Origin: Wansuia hejianensis
GTDB taxonomy: Bacteria > Bacillota > Clostridia > Lachnospirales > Lachnospiraceae
NCBI RefSeq assembly: GCF_014337215.1
Contig: NZ_CP060635.1
Span: forward strand, 3,419,501 to 3,483,500
Direction of reading: 5' to 3'
Length of the DNA: 64,000 bases
Positions 44,935 through 54,305 of the stretch are shown one piece after another. Below the pieces are notes generated by a model. That model was not told where the DNA came from, made no database searches, and worked only from the letters and a program-made list of their open reading frames with translations. Both the position numbers and the translations under genes were made by a program. The first letter of the stretch is position 1. Every line of letters begins with the position of its first letter.

Positions 44935-45894
44935 ATGAAAAACAAAAAGTTAAGCCTGCTTTATAAATATGCAAATATTCTTTTGCTCATCATATTCTGT
45001 CTGATCGCGGCCGCTTTTTCGGACAGCTTCTTTACCGTGCGGAACCTGACGAATATATTGAAACAGAGCTGTATATTAGGGATATTGACGGTGGGTCTTT
45101 CCTATGTGCTGATATCCGGCCATATGGATCTGTCCATCGGTTCTCAGGTAAGCTTGACAGGCCTGATGGCAATTACGCTTCAGAATCACATGCCTGTGGG
45201 CCTGGCGATCCTGTGCGCACTCCTGATTGGCTGTTTTCTGGGATTTGTCAACGGAATCATTATCGTGAAATCTCATGCCGATTCCGGCGGTTCACTGATG
45301 ATTACCTTTGGTACAAACCTATTGTTTTCGGCTGTTTGTCTCTTGTATACTCAAGGCTTTACCCTGCCCGGCAGCAGCTCGGAATTTTACAGCCAGATCG
45401 GAATGGGAACTGTTGGAAAATATATCTCTTATCCGATCATCATCTGGGCAGTCCTGATCCTGGTTCTGGGCATTGTGGAATCGAAGAGCAGATTCGGGCG
45501 TACCCTGCATATGCTGGGCTATAACCAGGAGTGCAGCCGTCTGTCTGGCCTTCGCACCTCTGAAACAGTTCTGACGAGTTATATTGTAATGGGTTTTATG
45601 AGCGCCGCTGCGGCCATTATTCTGACCTCCCGGACGTCCGGAGCGAATCCGAATGCGGGAAGTGGTTACGAGATGGATGCGATAGTGGCCGCCGTCCTGG
45701 GCGGGATAAGCCTGAATGGAGGAAGAGGAAGCGTCTGGAAGGCAGTGATCGGCGTCATTACATTGCAGGTTTTGTCGAATGCCATGAATCTTATGGGCTT
45801 CGTATCATATGACCAGAATATTGTAAAAGGCGCTGTGCTGATTCTGGCGATTGCGTTTGATGCCTGGAACCGCAGCCAGATGAAGAAGGCATAG
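44935..45894 (+). CDS. Sugar ABC transporter permease 1 (RbsC type)
   Basis: 319 residues, eight or more membrane segments. The family region ILTVGLSYVLISGHMDLSIGSQVSLTGL and the EAA-like AIVAAVLGGISLNGGRGSV are clear. Overlaps no gene; ATG 44935, one base after the ATPase stop, ribosome site GGAGG inside the ATPase end. Paired with a second, different permease, so the channel may be a heterodimer. Confidence 0.92.
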   Translation: MKNKKLSLLYKYANILLLIIFCLIAAAFSDSFFTVRNLTNILKQSCILGILTVGLSYVLISGHMDLSIGSQVSLTGLMAITLQNHMPVGLAILCALLIGCFLGFVNGIIIVKSHADSGGSLMITFGTNLLFSAVCLLYTQGFTLPGSSSEFYSQIGMGTVGKYISYPIIIWAVLILVLGIVESKSRFGRTLHMLGYNQECSRLSGLRTSETVLTSYIVMGFMSAAAAIILTSRTSGANPNAGSGYEMDAIVAAVLGGISLNGGRGSVWKAVIGVITLQVLSNAMNLMGFVSYDQNIVKGAVLILAIAFDAWNRSQMKKA

Positions 45895-45903
45895 GAGGAC
45901 AGT

Positions 45904-46845
45904 ATGACAAAGGCAAAAGTATTTTTAAAGGAACAGAAGACGCTTGTTATTTTAGTGCTGTTTTGCGTGTTCACCAGCATCTTTATCCCGGGATTTCTGA
46001 CAGGAAGCAATCTGATTAATGTGCTGGTGCAGGTGTCGATATACGGGATAACCGCGTGCGGCATGACCTTTGCAATCATCAGCGGTGAATTCGACCTGTC
46101 CGTAGGGTCCACGATGGCTTTGACAGGGCTGCTCTGCGTGATGCTGGAACCCAAAATCGGGCAGGCGGGCGCAATCCTTTTTGCGTTGGGAGCGGCCGCC
46201 CTCATCGGGCTGGTAAACGGCTTCCTGATTGCCAAATGCGGGATCAGCTCATTTATTGTGACGATCGGCATGCAGTATATCATAAAGGGGGCGGCGCTGA
46301 GAATCTCTGACGGAAAGCCCGTGCAGAGCCAGAGCAGCTGGTTCCAGAATATCGGCAACAGCTCTGTGCTGGGCATTCCTGTGATGGTGCTCATCATGGT
46401 GATCTGCGTGCTGATTACAGGATATGTCCTGCGTCAGACCAGGTTCGGAAGAAATGTATATACGATAGGAGGCAGCCGTGAGGTCGCTCATTTCAGCGGA
46501 GTTAAGGTAGTCCGCGATAAGACTATGGTTTTTGTGATCGCATCACTCACTGCCGCAATTGCGGGGGTACTAAACGCATCCCGGCTCAATACAGGCTCCG
46601 CGGCTCATGGCGACACTCTGGCGCTGTCTGTGATTACGGGAACCGTAATCGGCGGAACCAGCCTGTCTGGAGGGATTGGAAGTATCGGGAAAACAATGTC
46701 CGGCATATTGCTGCTGAACGTTCTCTCTAATGCTCTGGATATCATGAGGGTATACTCCTATTATCAGACGGCAATCAGAGGACTTCTTTTGGTAGCAATT
46801 ATCGCATTTGAATCGTATCAGTCTTATAAAAATAATAATTATTGA
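45904..46845 (+). CDS. Sugar ABC transporter permease 2 (RbsC type)
   Basis: 313 residues with the same fold: YGITACGMTFAIISGEFDLS, SSFIVTIGMQYIIKGAALRI, SVITGTVIGGTSLSGGIGS. ATG 45904 behind GGAGG, ten bases after permease 1. Last gene of the operon; a hairpin follows at 46859. Confidence 0.92.
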   Translation: MTKAKVFLKEQKTLVILVLFCVFTSIFIPGFLTGSNLINVLVQVSIYGITACGMTFAIISGEFDLSVGSTMALTGLLCVMLEPKIGQAGAILFALGAAALIGLVNGFLIAKCGISSFIVTIGMQYIIKGAALRISDGKPVQSQSSWFQNIGNSSVLGIPVMVLIMVICVLITGYVLRQTRFGRNVYTIGGSREVAHFSGVKVVRDKTMVFVIASLTAAIAGVLNASRLNTGSAAHGDTLALSVITGTVIGGTSLSGGIGSIGKTMSGILLLNVLSNALDIMRVYSYYQTAIRGLLLVAIIAFESYQSYKNNNY

Positions 46846-46858
46846 TTCCCTTTGGTCA

Positions 46859-46902
46859 GCGGGCTTTCTTTCATGTGTTTCGGCACATAGGAAAGCCCGT
46901 TT
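46859..46902 (+). terminator. Terminator of sugar ABC operon
   Basis: GCGGGCTTTC (46859-46868) pairs with GAAAGCCCGT (46891-46900), with further pairing of CATGTG/CACATA in between, followed by a short TTTG. The tail is weak but position after the last permease supports it. Confidence 0.65.
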
Positions 46903-47010
46903 GTGCGTCCGTCATGAAACGGACGTGCAATTTACCATCAAGCCTCCGGAAAGGGATGCGGCCGGAGCTTCTGTAAAATCCGCGGGCCATATGGTAAATA
47001 CAGTTAATGC

Positions 47011-47041
47011 TTGACCCTTACGCTGCGTGATAATGTACAAT
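47011..47041 (+). promoter_or_regulatory. MerR-type promoter with 19-bp spacer
   Basis: TTGACC (47011-47016) and TACAAT (47036-47041) are separated by 19 bases, the overlong spacing typical of promoters activated by MerR proteins. The spacer CTTACGCTGCGTGATAATG carries a partial dyad. It precedes the MerR gene at 47102 by 60 bases, so the regulator probably controls itself. Confidence 0.65.
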
Positions 47042-47101
47042 AAAGGAAAACCTGCCATACAGGCGGCGGGACAGGTATGTTTGCCGGAACGGAGAGGGAA
47101 A

Positions 47102-47989
47102 ATGAGAATGAAAACAGTAAAGGAAGTTGCGGAAATGACCGGAATCAGCGTCCGGACATTACAGTATTACGATGAAATAGGGCTGTTAAAGCCTTCAAAG
47201 GTTACAGAAGCCGGTTACCGGCTGTATGATAGCAGGGCGCTGGAGATCCTGCAGCAGATTTTATTTTTTAAGGAATTGGATTTTCGGCTGAAGGAGATAA
47301 AAGCTATCCTGGAAGACCCTGACTTCAACCGGATAGGAGCGTTCAAAAAACAGAAGGAGCTGCTGAGGATCAAGCGGGACAGGCTGAATGACTTAATCAG
47401 TCTGCTGGAAAAACTGGAGAAGGGTGAGGCGTGCATGAGTTTCAGAGAATTTGATCTGAGCGGGTATATACAGGCTCTGGAAGATTTTAAAAACAACAAA
47501 ACCGAAGACGTAATCAGATACTGGGGAAGCGTGGAAGCCTTCAATGACTTCATCATGAAGACCAGGGAACATGAGTCCGGTATTGCAAAAACAGCCATCA
47601 AATATTATGGAAGTGTGGAAAAATACACAGCCGCGATGAAAGAAAACCTGGATCACTTCTCGGAGAGAATGGAGCAAATGGAGAGAATCAAAGAAAACGG
47701 CCTTGTAGAGAGAAACCGGGAACTGACTGAAGAGCTGTTAAGCGATCTGACAAGGGACGTGACGTCAGAAGAAGTACAGAAGACAGTAAAGAAATTAATA
47801 GAATTAGGAGAACAAAGTGCCCCGGATATGGATATGGGGGAAAATTACTGGGAAGCAATCACAGAAGAATTTTTGAAAAACCAGAAAGTGATCGAAGGAT
47901 TTGATAAAATACATGGCAGCGGGGCAGCAAAGTTCATGGCGGAGGCATATCGGTATTATCTGCGCCGCGGGCAGCAGCAGTGCTTGTGA
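47102..47989 (+). CDS. MerR-family regulator with TipAS-like C-terminal domain
   Basis: The start ATG 47102 follows GGAGAGGG; an upstream frame from 47027 is rejected. 295 residues. N-terminal MerR DNA-binding domain (VKEVAEMTGISVRTLQYYDE, GLLKPSKVTEAGYRLYD), a dimerisation helix (about 75-120), then a C-terminal helical domain like the TipAS drug-binding module (HESGIAKTAIKYYGSVEKYT, NHAKxMAEAYRYYLRRG-like end). TipA-type proteins bind macrocyclic antibiotics and activate promoters with 19-bp spacers, as found just upstream. Confidence 0.88.
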   Translation: MRMKTVKEVAEMTGISVRTLQYYDEIGLLKPSKVTEAGYRLYDSRALEILQQILFFKELDFRLKEIKAILEDPDFNRIGAFKKQKELLRIKRDRLNDLISLLEKLEKGEACMSFREFDLSGYIQALEDFKNNKTEDVIRYWGSVEAFNDFIMKTREHESGIAKTAIKYYGSVEKYTAAMKENLDHFSERMEQMERIKENGLVERNRELTEELLSDLTRDVTSEEVQKTVKKLIELGEQSAPDMDMGENYWEAITEEFLKNQKVIEGFDKIHGSGAAKFMAEAYRYYLRRGQQQCL

Positions 47990-48313
47990 ATCTGAACGCT
48001 GTGCTCAAAAAAGCATACCCGTAGGACACCCTGTTCAATGCTGCGAGGTGAAAGAGGGCGGTGCAGCGTCGGCTGCGCTGTCCGATGACAACGCGGTGTA
48101 TGGAATTTAGACAAACGAAGCGTAAAGTTATTTGGCGCCGCTGATACTAATTACGGGTCAGTTAAAATAGTATTCCTCTGACTTTTAAGTGAATGTTAAG
48201 TGAATGACGCCTGATTAGGCAATGAGATTAGATTCCACTGATGACAGGCAAAAGGGGGAATCCCCCAACGCCTGCCGTTTAGATAGAATTGAAAATAGGT
48301 AATAGATTTTAAT
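47990..48313. other. Gene-free interval with one hairpin
   Basis: No supportable gene. At 48245-48283 CAGGC...GGGGG-AAT-CCCCC...GCCTG forms a strong stem. It lies downstream of the - strand Rpn gene and could be its terminator, although a T-tract is missing. Confidence 0.5.
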
Positions 48314-49186
48314 TTACATATTGTTAATAAACTGCTGAACAGAGGTTGATCTGGCTGCCAGGCGGTGCCATTTTTTCAGCAGTTCCAGGTCTGTCTCAGA
48401 ACAGATTACTGATGACAAATGTCCCGGGACAGGTCCAAGCACTTCCAGCAGTTCCAGAATGGCTTCGGCCGTGGCCTCAATTCTGCCCTCAATTCTGCCC
48501 TCTGTTTTTCCCTCACTTCGTTCTTCCTTTAAGAGTTCTTCAAAGATCATATAACGTTCCCTCATTTCCCTGCTGTTTTTGATGTTCCTGATGGACGTCT
48601 GAAGCTGTCTGACATAAGCGCTGTCAAACTCCCCCTGGCTGCCCGCCAGGTCCGCGCCCGCGAATTCCAGGAAAGCTGCTAATTCCGCTGAAATTTCGCT
48701 CCTGTTGGTCCCCCGCGTGCTGAGAAATATAGTCTTGCAGCCTTCATTCAGCATGATTTGTCCGTCTTCCATACAGCAGTTTTCAAAGGTGTATATATAT
48801 CTTTGTCTGCCGAAGGGATCAAAATCACAGATAAAAATGACATAGGTATCCGGAAGCCCTGTATAATCTGTTCCGGCCAGAAGCAGCTCCATGTCCATCT
48901 GGCTGTGATAATAGCGGCAGCGTTTTGCAAGAGCAGGCTTGGGAGAGACCTGCATCTCCACGTTATAATGGGTATTCCGGCTGTCTTTGGCGTAGATATC
49001 CAGACGGACGCTGCGGTATTCCGGATGATAGATCAGACATTGTTCCCGGCTGACAATCACCCGGTCAATGGGAATGCCGAGGATGATCTCGAGAAGTCCC
49101 CGGCAATTCTCCGGGTCCAGCATGACGGCGCTGAACAAGAAATTATTCTTAATTGTCAGCTCCGCCAGAGTTTTAGTTTGGCTCAT
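48314..49186 (-). CDS. Rpn-family recombination-promoting nuclease / PD-(D/E)XK transposase-like
   Basis: 290 residues. N-terminal LTIKNNFLFSAVMLDPENCR and the nuclease core RLDIYAKDSRNTHYNVEMQ (D...E-x-Q of the PD-(D/E)XK fold) followed by LAKRCRYYHSQMD are hallmarks of the Rpn/YhgA-like family. A charged helical tail with GKTEGRIEGRIEATAEA is encoded by a short tandem DNA repeat (about 48477-48503). Rpn proteins are DNA endonucleases linked to recombination. The start ATG 49186 has GGAGG upstream. Single gene, no operon partner. Confidence 0.88.
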   Translation of the reverse strand: MSQTKTLAELTIKNNFLFSAVMLDPENCRGLLEIILGIPIDRVIVSREQCLIYHPEYRSVRLDIYAKDSRNTHYNVEMQVSPKPALAKRCRYYHSQMDMELLLAGTDYTGLPDTYVIFICDFDPFGRQRYIYTFENCCMEDGQIMLNEGCKTIFLSTRGTNRSEISAELAAFLEFAGADLAGSQGEFDSAYVRQLQTSIRNIKNSREMRERYMIFEELLKEERSEGKTEGRIEGRIEATAEAILELLEVLGPVPGHLSSVICSETDLELLKKWHRLAARSTSVQQFINNM

Positions 49187-49435
49187 GAATCCTCCGTTTC
49201 TTCAGAGGAATACTACTTACAATGAATTATATCACAACTTCAAATGAACATCAACACCGTTTTTGCTTGCCGGTTTACAAATGATATTCATCGGGGAGCC
49301 CCGTAAGCATGCCCTGTGGATATATATAATTGCATTGAAGAAGAGCAATACCGAGTGTTTCTGCCTGGGAATAACTGCTATCATTTTTAGAGGATGGAAA
49401 GCTGGGCCGTCAGGACAGTGAAAAGGGACAATCAC

Positions 49436-49567
49436 ATGTCTTATAAATTGGAGCGATGGGATGATGTAATCGAACGGGCAAACGCGACGCGTTTCGGCTT
49501 AAGCGGCTCCATATGAGGAGAAGAACGGGCCAAAGCGAATGCGGTGGGAAGCCGGCTGGAGAATTGA
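49436..49567 (+). pseudogene. Aldehyde dehydrogenase fragment
   Basis: The + frame reads DDVIERANATRFGLSGSI, a stop, then EERAKANAVGSRLEN and a stop. This is the ALDH segment ERAN-x-T-x-FGL-x-GS-x-W...A-x-x-x-A-x-x-LEAG with the Trp replaced by a stop codon. No other part of the gene is nearby. The remainder of 49187-49625 holds no gene. Confidence 0.65.
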
Positions 49568-49593
49568 AAGGATACCCTATTATGTGTTATACT
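49564..49593 (+). promoter_or_regulatory. Promoter of BmrR-like MerR gene
   Basis: TTGAAA (49564-49569) and TATACT (49588-49593) with an 18-bp spacer containing CCTATTATG, the same core seen in the ABC promoter at 54135-54165 (CCTATTATGGG). Shared core suggests the regulator also binds its own promoter. Confidence 0.5.
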
Positions 49594-49625
49594 GAAATCA
49601 AAAAAGTGAGAGAGCGACGGCATAT

Positions 49626-50441
49626 ATGAAGAAAAATAAATGGCTGAGCATCGGGGAGTTTTCTAAATTGTCCGATGTAAATATCAAATCTCTCCGGTAC
49701 TATGACAGCCTCGGCATTTTGAAGCCTGCGTATGTGGATCCGGAGAGCAGGTACCGTTATTATTCGTTTCCGCAGCTTCAGATTGTGGAAGCTATTAAGC
49801 TTTGTATAGGGCTGAATATTCCTCTGAAGGAGTTTCACCGGTTCTATGAGGACGGAAGCAATCAGATCCACTTTGAGGAGCTGATTCAATATGGAACGAG
49901 GCAGATGGAGAAGAAGTTTGCCGCTGTCCGGCGGGAACTGGACTGGCTGCGGGCGATGCAGACAGAGATCCGGCGGGCAAAGGAGCTTCGGCAGGAGGGG
50001 CTGATCGTGCCGATGCAGCTTCCGCAGAAGGTTATCTGGGCAGAACCCTGCGAGGGATTGCGGGATGAGGCGGATTATTACTGGCGGTTCGGGGACACCT
50101 ATCAGAGGATTCTGGATGCCGGCTGCCAGATTGGGTATGAATGCGGAATGCTGTATTATTATACCGGGCGGGAGGAACGGCAGTATCTGTATGTGGATCT
50201 GGAGGGGGAGGCGCCGGAGGGGGCAAAAAATATCGTGAAGGTGCCGGCGCTGGAATTTGACTGCCAGAAGGTATCGGGAGGGCGCGACCGGGAGCTTGAG
50301 AGTTATTTCCCGGACCTGCGCAGCCGGCCGGGTATTTGCGTGGTATTTGAGACAGAGATAAGCGGGAGTGATTATTCCTGCCTGGTGCCGGAGCTGGAGC
50401 TGCGCTATGCGCGGACAGACCAGATACGGATGCAGATTTAA
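49626..50441 (+). CDS. BmrR-like MerR-family regulator
   Basis: 271 residues. N-terminal MerR domain (LSIGEFSKLSDVNIKSLRYY, GILKPAYVDPESRYRYYS), a coiled coil (about 80-120), then an effector domain of the BmrR/GyrI-like type (about 130-270; YECGMLYYYTGREERQYLYV, FPDLRSRPGICVVFETE). Such proteins sense lipophilic cations or drugs and switch on efflux. The gene is convergent with the ABC exporter operon at 50488-54071, whose promoter has the expected MerR spacing. The ribosome site is weak (GAGAG). Confidence 0.85.
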   Translation: MKKNKWLSIGEFSKLSDVNIKSLRYYDSLGILKPAYVDPESRYRYYSFPQLQIVEAIKLCIGLNIPLKEFHRFYEDGSNQIHFEELIQYGTRQMEKKFAAVRRELDWLRAMQTEIRRAKELRQEGLIVPMQLPQKVIWAEPCEGLRDEADYYWRFGDTYQRILDAGCQIGYECGMLYYYTGREERQYLYVDLEGEAPEGAKNIVKVPALEFDCQKVSGGRDRELESYFPDLRSRPGICVVFETEISGSDYSCLVPELELRYARTDQIRMQI

Positions 50442-50487
50442 GCGATAGCCGGAGTACGGTGAAGGGTGCTCCGGCTATCTAACTGTC

Positions 50488-52338
50488 TCAGCCGGCGGCG
50501 GAAGTGAACTGACTGTTATACAGGTCGGCATAAAAGCCCTTCCGGGCCATCAGGGACTGATGGCTGCCCTGTTCGATGATTGTCCCCTTGTTCATCACCA
50601 GGATGTGGTCGGCGTCGCGGATGGTGGAGAGGCGGTGGGCGATGACAAAACTGGTACGCCCTTTCATCAGGGCGTCCATTGCCTTCTGGATCTCTAATTC
50701 CGTCCGTGTATCCACGCTGGACGTGGCTTCATCCAATATCAGGATGGCAGGGTCGGCCAGTATGGCCCGCGCGATGGTAAGAAGCTGCTTCTGCCCCTGT
50801 GAAAAACTGGATATTTCATTGTCAAGGACAGTGTCGTAACCTTCCGGCATTGTACGGATGAAATGATCTGCCCGCGCCGCCCGCGCCGCCTGGTAAATCT
50901 CTTCTTCTGTGGCGTCTGTGCGGCCATAGGCGATATTTTCCCAGATAGTGCCGCCGAAGAGCCAGGTATCCTGCAGGACCATCCCCATCAGGGAACGCAG
51001 GTCGGCGCGTCTCATTTTTGAAATATCTGTGCCGTCTATGGTAATCCGTCCGCCCTGCAATTCATAAAAACGCATCAGCAGGTTGACAAGAGTCGTCTTC
51101 CCGGCTCCGGTAGGGCCGACGACTGCGATTTTACTTCCTGCTTCCACGTCAAAGGAGATATCCTGCATCAATATGGCATCTTCGCTGTAGCCGAAGTGCA
51201 CGTGCTCAAAGCTCACGCTGCCTTTCGGTTCGGGAATTGCCAGTGGTTCGGGGGTGTCGGGAATCTCTTCCTCTTCGTCGAGAATCTGAAAAATGTGTTC
51301 GGCGGCGGCAACAGCTCCATGCAGAGAGTTCCAGGTATAGGAAAACTGTGTGATCGGTTCGGAAACCTGGTTCACATATTGGATAAATGCCTGGATGTCG
51401 CCGATGGAGATACGGCCCTGTATGGCGTACATCGCGCCGCGGATGGCGACGGCCACATAGCCGAACTGGCCGATCAGCCGGATGACAGGGCTGATGGCGT
51501 AATTCATAAACAGCGCCTTTTTGCCCTCCCGGTAGAGGCTATCATTCAAAACCCTGGTGTTTTCAATCATCTGATCCTCCAGATTAAAGGCTTTAATCAC
51601 CGTATTGCCGGTAAAAGCCTCCTCGATGCTCCCGTTGAGGCGGCTCAGAGCTTCCTGATTGGCTGAAAAGCTGCGCTGTGTTTTCTGTGAGATGAGCGCG
51701 GCCACGAGCAGACTGGCGAAGATGGTGCCGAACGCGATCAGTGTCAAAAGGGGACTGATGAACAGCATCATCAGAAAAGCGCCGAGAATGCTCACAATAG
51801 AGCTCAGGAACTGGATCATTCCTTCCTGAAGGGTATCGGAAACCTTTTCCATATCGTTCGTTATCCGGCTTAGGATCTCGCCTTTGGAATGGCGGTCAAA
51901 ATACTTCAGGGGCAGCCGGTTCAGCTTTGCGCTGACTTCTTTTCTCAGAGAAAGTGACAGGGTTTGGGAAATGCCGGCCATGGTATTCTGCTGAATAAAA
52001 GAAAATAGTGAAGAGAGCAGATACAGGCCGGCCAGTCCCAGCAGGATCATCCCCATGGTCTCAAAGCTTACACGGAAGGGGCCTCCGCCTGCGGCGGCGC
52101 TCTGAATGCCGTTAAATATCTGGTTGATGGCTATGCCGATAAGCTTTGGAGAGAGTACGGTGAAGACAGAGCTTATGATAATGCTGACGATTACCACTAA
52201 CAGCTTCCATCTCTGTTCCATCAGCTTCTTCAGTAGGCGGAGGGCGGTGCCCTTGGCATTCCGGGCTCTTTCCGCACTCATACCATCGTCTAAAAGGTTG
52301 ATTTCTGCCGCGTCGTTGGTGCTTTTTTCGCTGCTCAT
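50488..52338 (-). CDS. Multidrug ABC exporter subunit (BmrD/LmrD-like), second gene
   Basis: 616 residues with a short polar N-terminal extension, six membrane helices, and an ATPase domain: Walker A VVGPTGAGKTTLVNLL, signature FSQGQKQLLTIARAI, Walker B ILILDEATSSVDTRTE (catalytic Glu present), H-loop IAHRLST. The noncanonical signature (SQGQ) with a proper Glu is typical of one partner in heterodimeric exporters. Its ATG overlaps the stop of its partner gene by four bases. Confidence 0.92.
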   Translation of the reverse strand: MSSEKSTNDAAEINLLDDGMSAERARNAKGTALRLLKKLMEQRWKLLVVIVSIIISSVFTVLSPKLIGIAINQIFNGIQSAAAGGGPFRVSFETMGMILLGLAGLYLLSSLFSFIQQNTMAGISQTLSLSLRKEVSAKLNRLPLKYFDRHSKGEILSRITNDMEKVSDTLQEGMIQFLSSIVSILGAFLMMLFISPLLTLIAFGTIFASLLVAALISQKTQRSFSANQEALSRLNGSIEEAFTGNTVIKAFNLEDQMIENTRVLNDSLYREGKKALFMNYAISPVIRLIGQFGYVAVAIRGAMYAIQGRISIGDIQAFIQYVNQVSEPITQFSYTWNSLHGAVAAAEHIFQILDEEEEIPDTPEPLAIPEPKGSVSFEHVHFGYSEDAILMQDISFDVEAGSKIAVVGPTGAGKTTLVNLLMRFYELQGGRITIDGTDISKMRRADLRSLMGMVLQDTWLFGGTIWENIAYGRTDATEEEIYQAARAARADHFIRTMPEGYDTVLDNEISSFSQGQKQLLTIARAILADPAILILDEATSSVDTRTELEIQKAMDALMKGRTSFVIAHRLSTIRDADHILVMNKGTIIEQGSHQSLMARKGFYADLYNSQFTSAAG

Positions 52339-54071
52339 GCTAATTCCTCCTCGCTGAGCTGTGACTGGGCAATCTGCTGGTAGACCTGGCAGGATTCCAT
52401 CAGCTCTCTGTGGGTGCCTGTTCCTGCGACCCGGCCCTCATCGAGCACGACGATCTGGTCCGCATCCATAATTGTACTGATCCGCTGGGCTACCAGGATG
52501 ACGGCCGCGTCCCGGACCTCTTCCCTCAGAGCAGCCCGCAGCCTTGCGTCTGTCTTAAAATCAAGAGCGGAAAAGCTGTCGTCAAAAATATAGATTTCCG
52601 GCCGTTTGACGAGTGCTCTGGCAATGGAGAGCCGCTGCCGCTGACCGCCGGAAAAATTGCTGCCGCCCTGGGATACGCAGGTCTGATAACCGGATTCCAG
52701 GCTGTCGATGAAATCACTGATCTGCGCGACCTGGGCTGCGTGACGGATTTCCTCCATCCCGGCGTCTTTCTTCCCGTGGAGAAAATTATCCAGGATCGTG
52801 CCGCTGAACAGAAATGCTTTCTGAGGAACATAGCCAATCTTATCCCGAAGTTCCCGCTTCGGCATATGCCGGATGTTGCGGCCGTCAATACGGATCGTCC
52901 CGCTCTGGATGTCGTAGAACCGGGGAATCAGGCTGGCGACCGTGGACTTTCCGGAACCGGTGCCTCCAATAATTGCCGTCGTCTGGCCCTTATGGGCGGA
53001 AAAGCTGATATTGTTCAACACAGGCTCCTCCGCTCCCTGATATTGGAAGGTAACATTGCACAGCTCCAACCGGGCCGGGCTGGCGGCCTCATTGCTGTCC
53101 CTGTGGGACCGCGGAGTTCCGGGCGCCTCAGGTTGAACGGACAGGACTTCGCTGACCCTGTTGGCACAGCTCTGCGCTCTTGGAAAGATCATGAACACCA
53201 TGATTCCCATGATCAGGTAGTAGAGGATCAGCATGGCGTATTCGATCAGCGCCATGATATCGCCGATCTGCATCCGTCCGGCGGCCACCCGCTGCCCGCC
53301 GGCGCCTATGATGAGTAAAGTACAGAAGTTCATGATAATCAGGATCACAGGCATCATTGCTGCAAAAATCTTATTGATCCGGATGGCAGTTTCGGCATAA
53401 TCGGTGAAAGTCTGATCCACTCGTTCTTTTTCACTGTCTGAGCGGTTAAAAGCCCGTATAACCCGGATGCCTGTGAGATTTTCGCGGAGAACCCGGGTGA
53501 ACCTGTCCAACAGGGACTGAAGTCTGGCAAACATGGGCAGCGCTTTGCGGCTGACCAGAAAGGCGAACAGACAGACCACCAGCATCGCTCCAATGATTGA
53601 GAATGCCAGCAGAGTGTCTTTGGAAAATGCCAGAATCAACCCGGCCACCGTCATGACCGGGGCGGGCAGAAGCATTTCAATGGCGGCCATATACGCCTGC
53701 TGGATCTGGGTGATGTCATTGGTACACCGTGTGATCATGGACGCTGTGCCGAATCGGTTGAATTCATTCAGGGACAGCGACTGGGATTTCTGGAACAGAG
53801 CATTCCGGATATCCCTTCCCATGATAGAGAAGATCCATGTGGTCAGATAGGTGACGGCGACAGAGACTCCTGCGGTCAAAATGGCTGCCAGCAGCATGAA
53901 GCCGCCGACCCTCCAGATGTGATCCAGATCCCCCGTTACGATGCCTCTATTTACGATATCCGCCGTAAGGGTGGGAATGTACAGTGTGCCCAGTACCTGT
54001 AGGAACAGCAGAAGAAGCATTGCGGCTGCTCTGCCTTTATAGGGTGATAGAAATCTGAGAAGTCTGATCAT
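52335..54071 (-). CDS. Multidrug ABC exporter subunit (BmrC/LmrC-like), first gene
   Basis: 578 residues: exporter membrane domain and ATPase with Walker A IIGGTGSGKSTVASLI, canonical signature FSGGQRQRLSIARAL, and a Walker B ending IFDDSFSALD, where the catalytic Glu is Asp. That degenerate site with a partner that has the Glu is the hallmark of heterodimeric BmrCD/LmrCD exporters. Start ATG 54071 with GAGGAAAATATATTC upstream. Transcribed from the MerR-type promoter at 54135-54165. Confidence 0.92.
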   Translation of the reverse strand: MIRLLRFLSPYKGRAAAMLLLLFLQVLGTLYIPTLTADIVNRGIVTGDLDHIWRVGGFMLLAAILTAGVSVAVTYLTTWIFSIMGRDIRNALFQKSQSLSLNEFNRFGTASMITRCTNDITQIQQAYMAAIEMLLPAPVMTVAGLILAFSKDTLLAFSIIGAMLVVCLFAFLVSRKALPMFARLQSLLDRFTRVLRENLTGIRVIRAFNRSDSEKERVDQTFTDYAETAIRINKIFAAMMPVILIIMNFCTLLIIGAGGQRVAAGRMQIGDIMALIEYAMLILYYLIMGIMVFMIFPRAQSCANRVSEVLSVQPEAPGTPRSHRDSNEAASPARLELCNVTFQYQGAEEPVLNNISFSAHKGQTTAIIGGTGSGKSTVASLIPRFYDIQSGTIRIDGRNIRHMPKRELRDKIGYVPQKAFLFSGTILDNFLHGKKDAGMEEIRHAAQVAQISDFIDSLESGYQTCVSQGGSNFSGGQRQRLSIARALVKRPEIYIFDDSFSALDFKTDARLRAALREEVRDAAVILVAQRISTIMDADQIVVLDEGRVAGTGTHRELMESCQVYQQIAQSQLSEEELA

Positions 54072-54134
54072 AGCTGAATATATTTTCCTCCTGTTAGCTA
54101 GTTGAAGTCTGCCGGGTATACTCTCTTTGGAGCA

Positions 54135-54165
54135 ATTATAAAGTATCCTATTATGGGAGAGTCAA
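54135..54165 (-). promoter_or_regulatory. MerR-type promoter (19-bp spacer) of the ABC exporter operon
   Basis: On the minus strand TTGACT (54165-54160) and TATAAT (54140-54135) are 19 bases apart, with the spacer CTCCCATAATAGGATACTT. The TTGACTCTCC start of the element resembles the bmr promoter bound by BmrR. The BmrR-like gene at 49626 is the obvious candidate regulator. The rest of 54072-54305 has no gene. Confidence 0.7.
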
Positions 54166-54305
54166 GTTATATTTTTCCGTTTGGAAAAAATCAATAGGTT
54201 TTAGTTTTCACAAGGGCAGACAAACTAATTTCGGCTGCCCTCCTGAATCGGCACCTTTGATTTACCTCTGTTCATCATGTGCTGTATCTGGTGCTTTGCT
54301 TTTAA

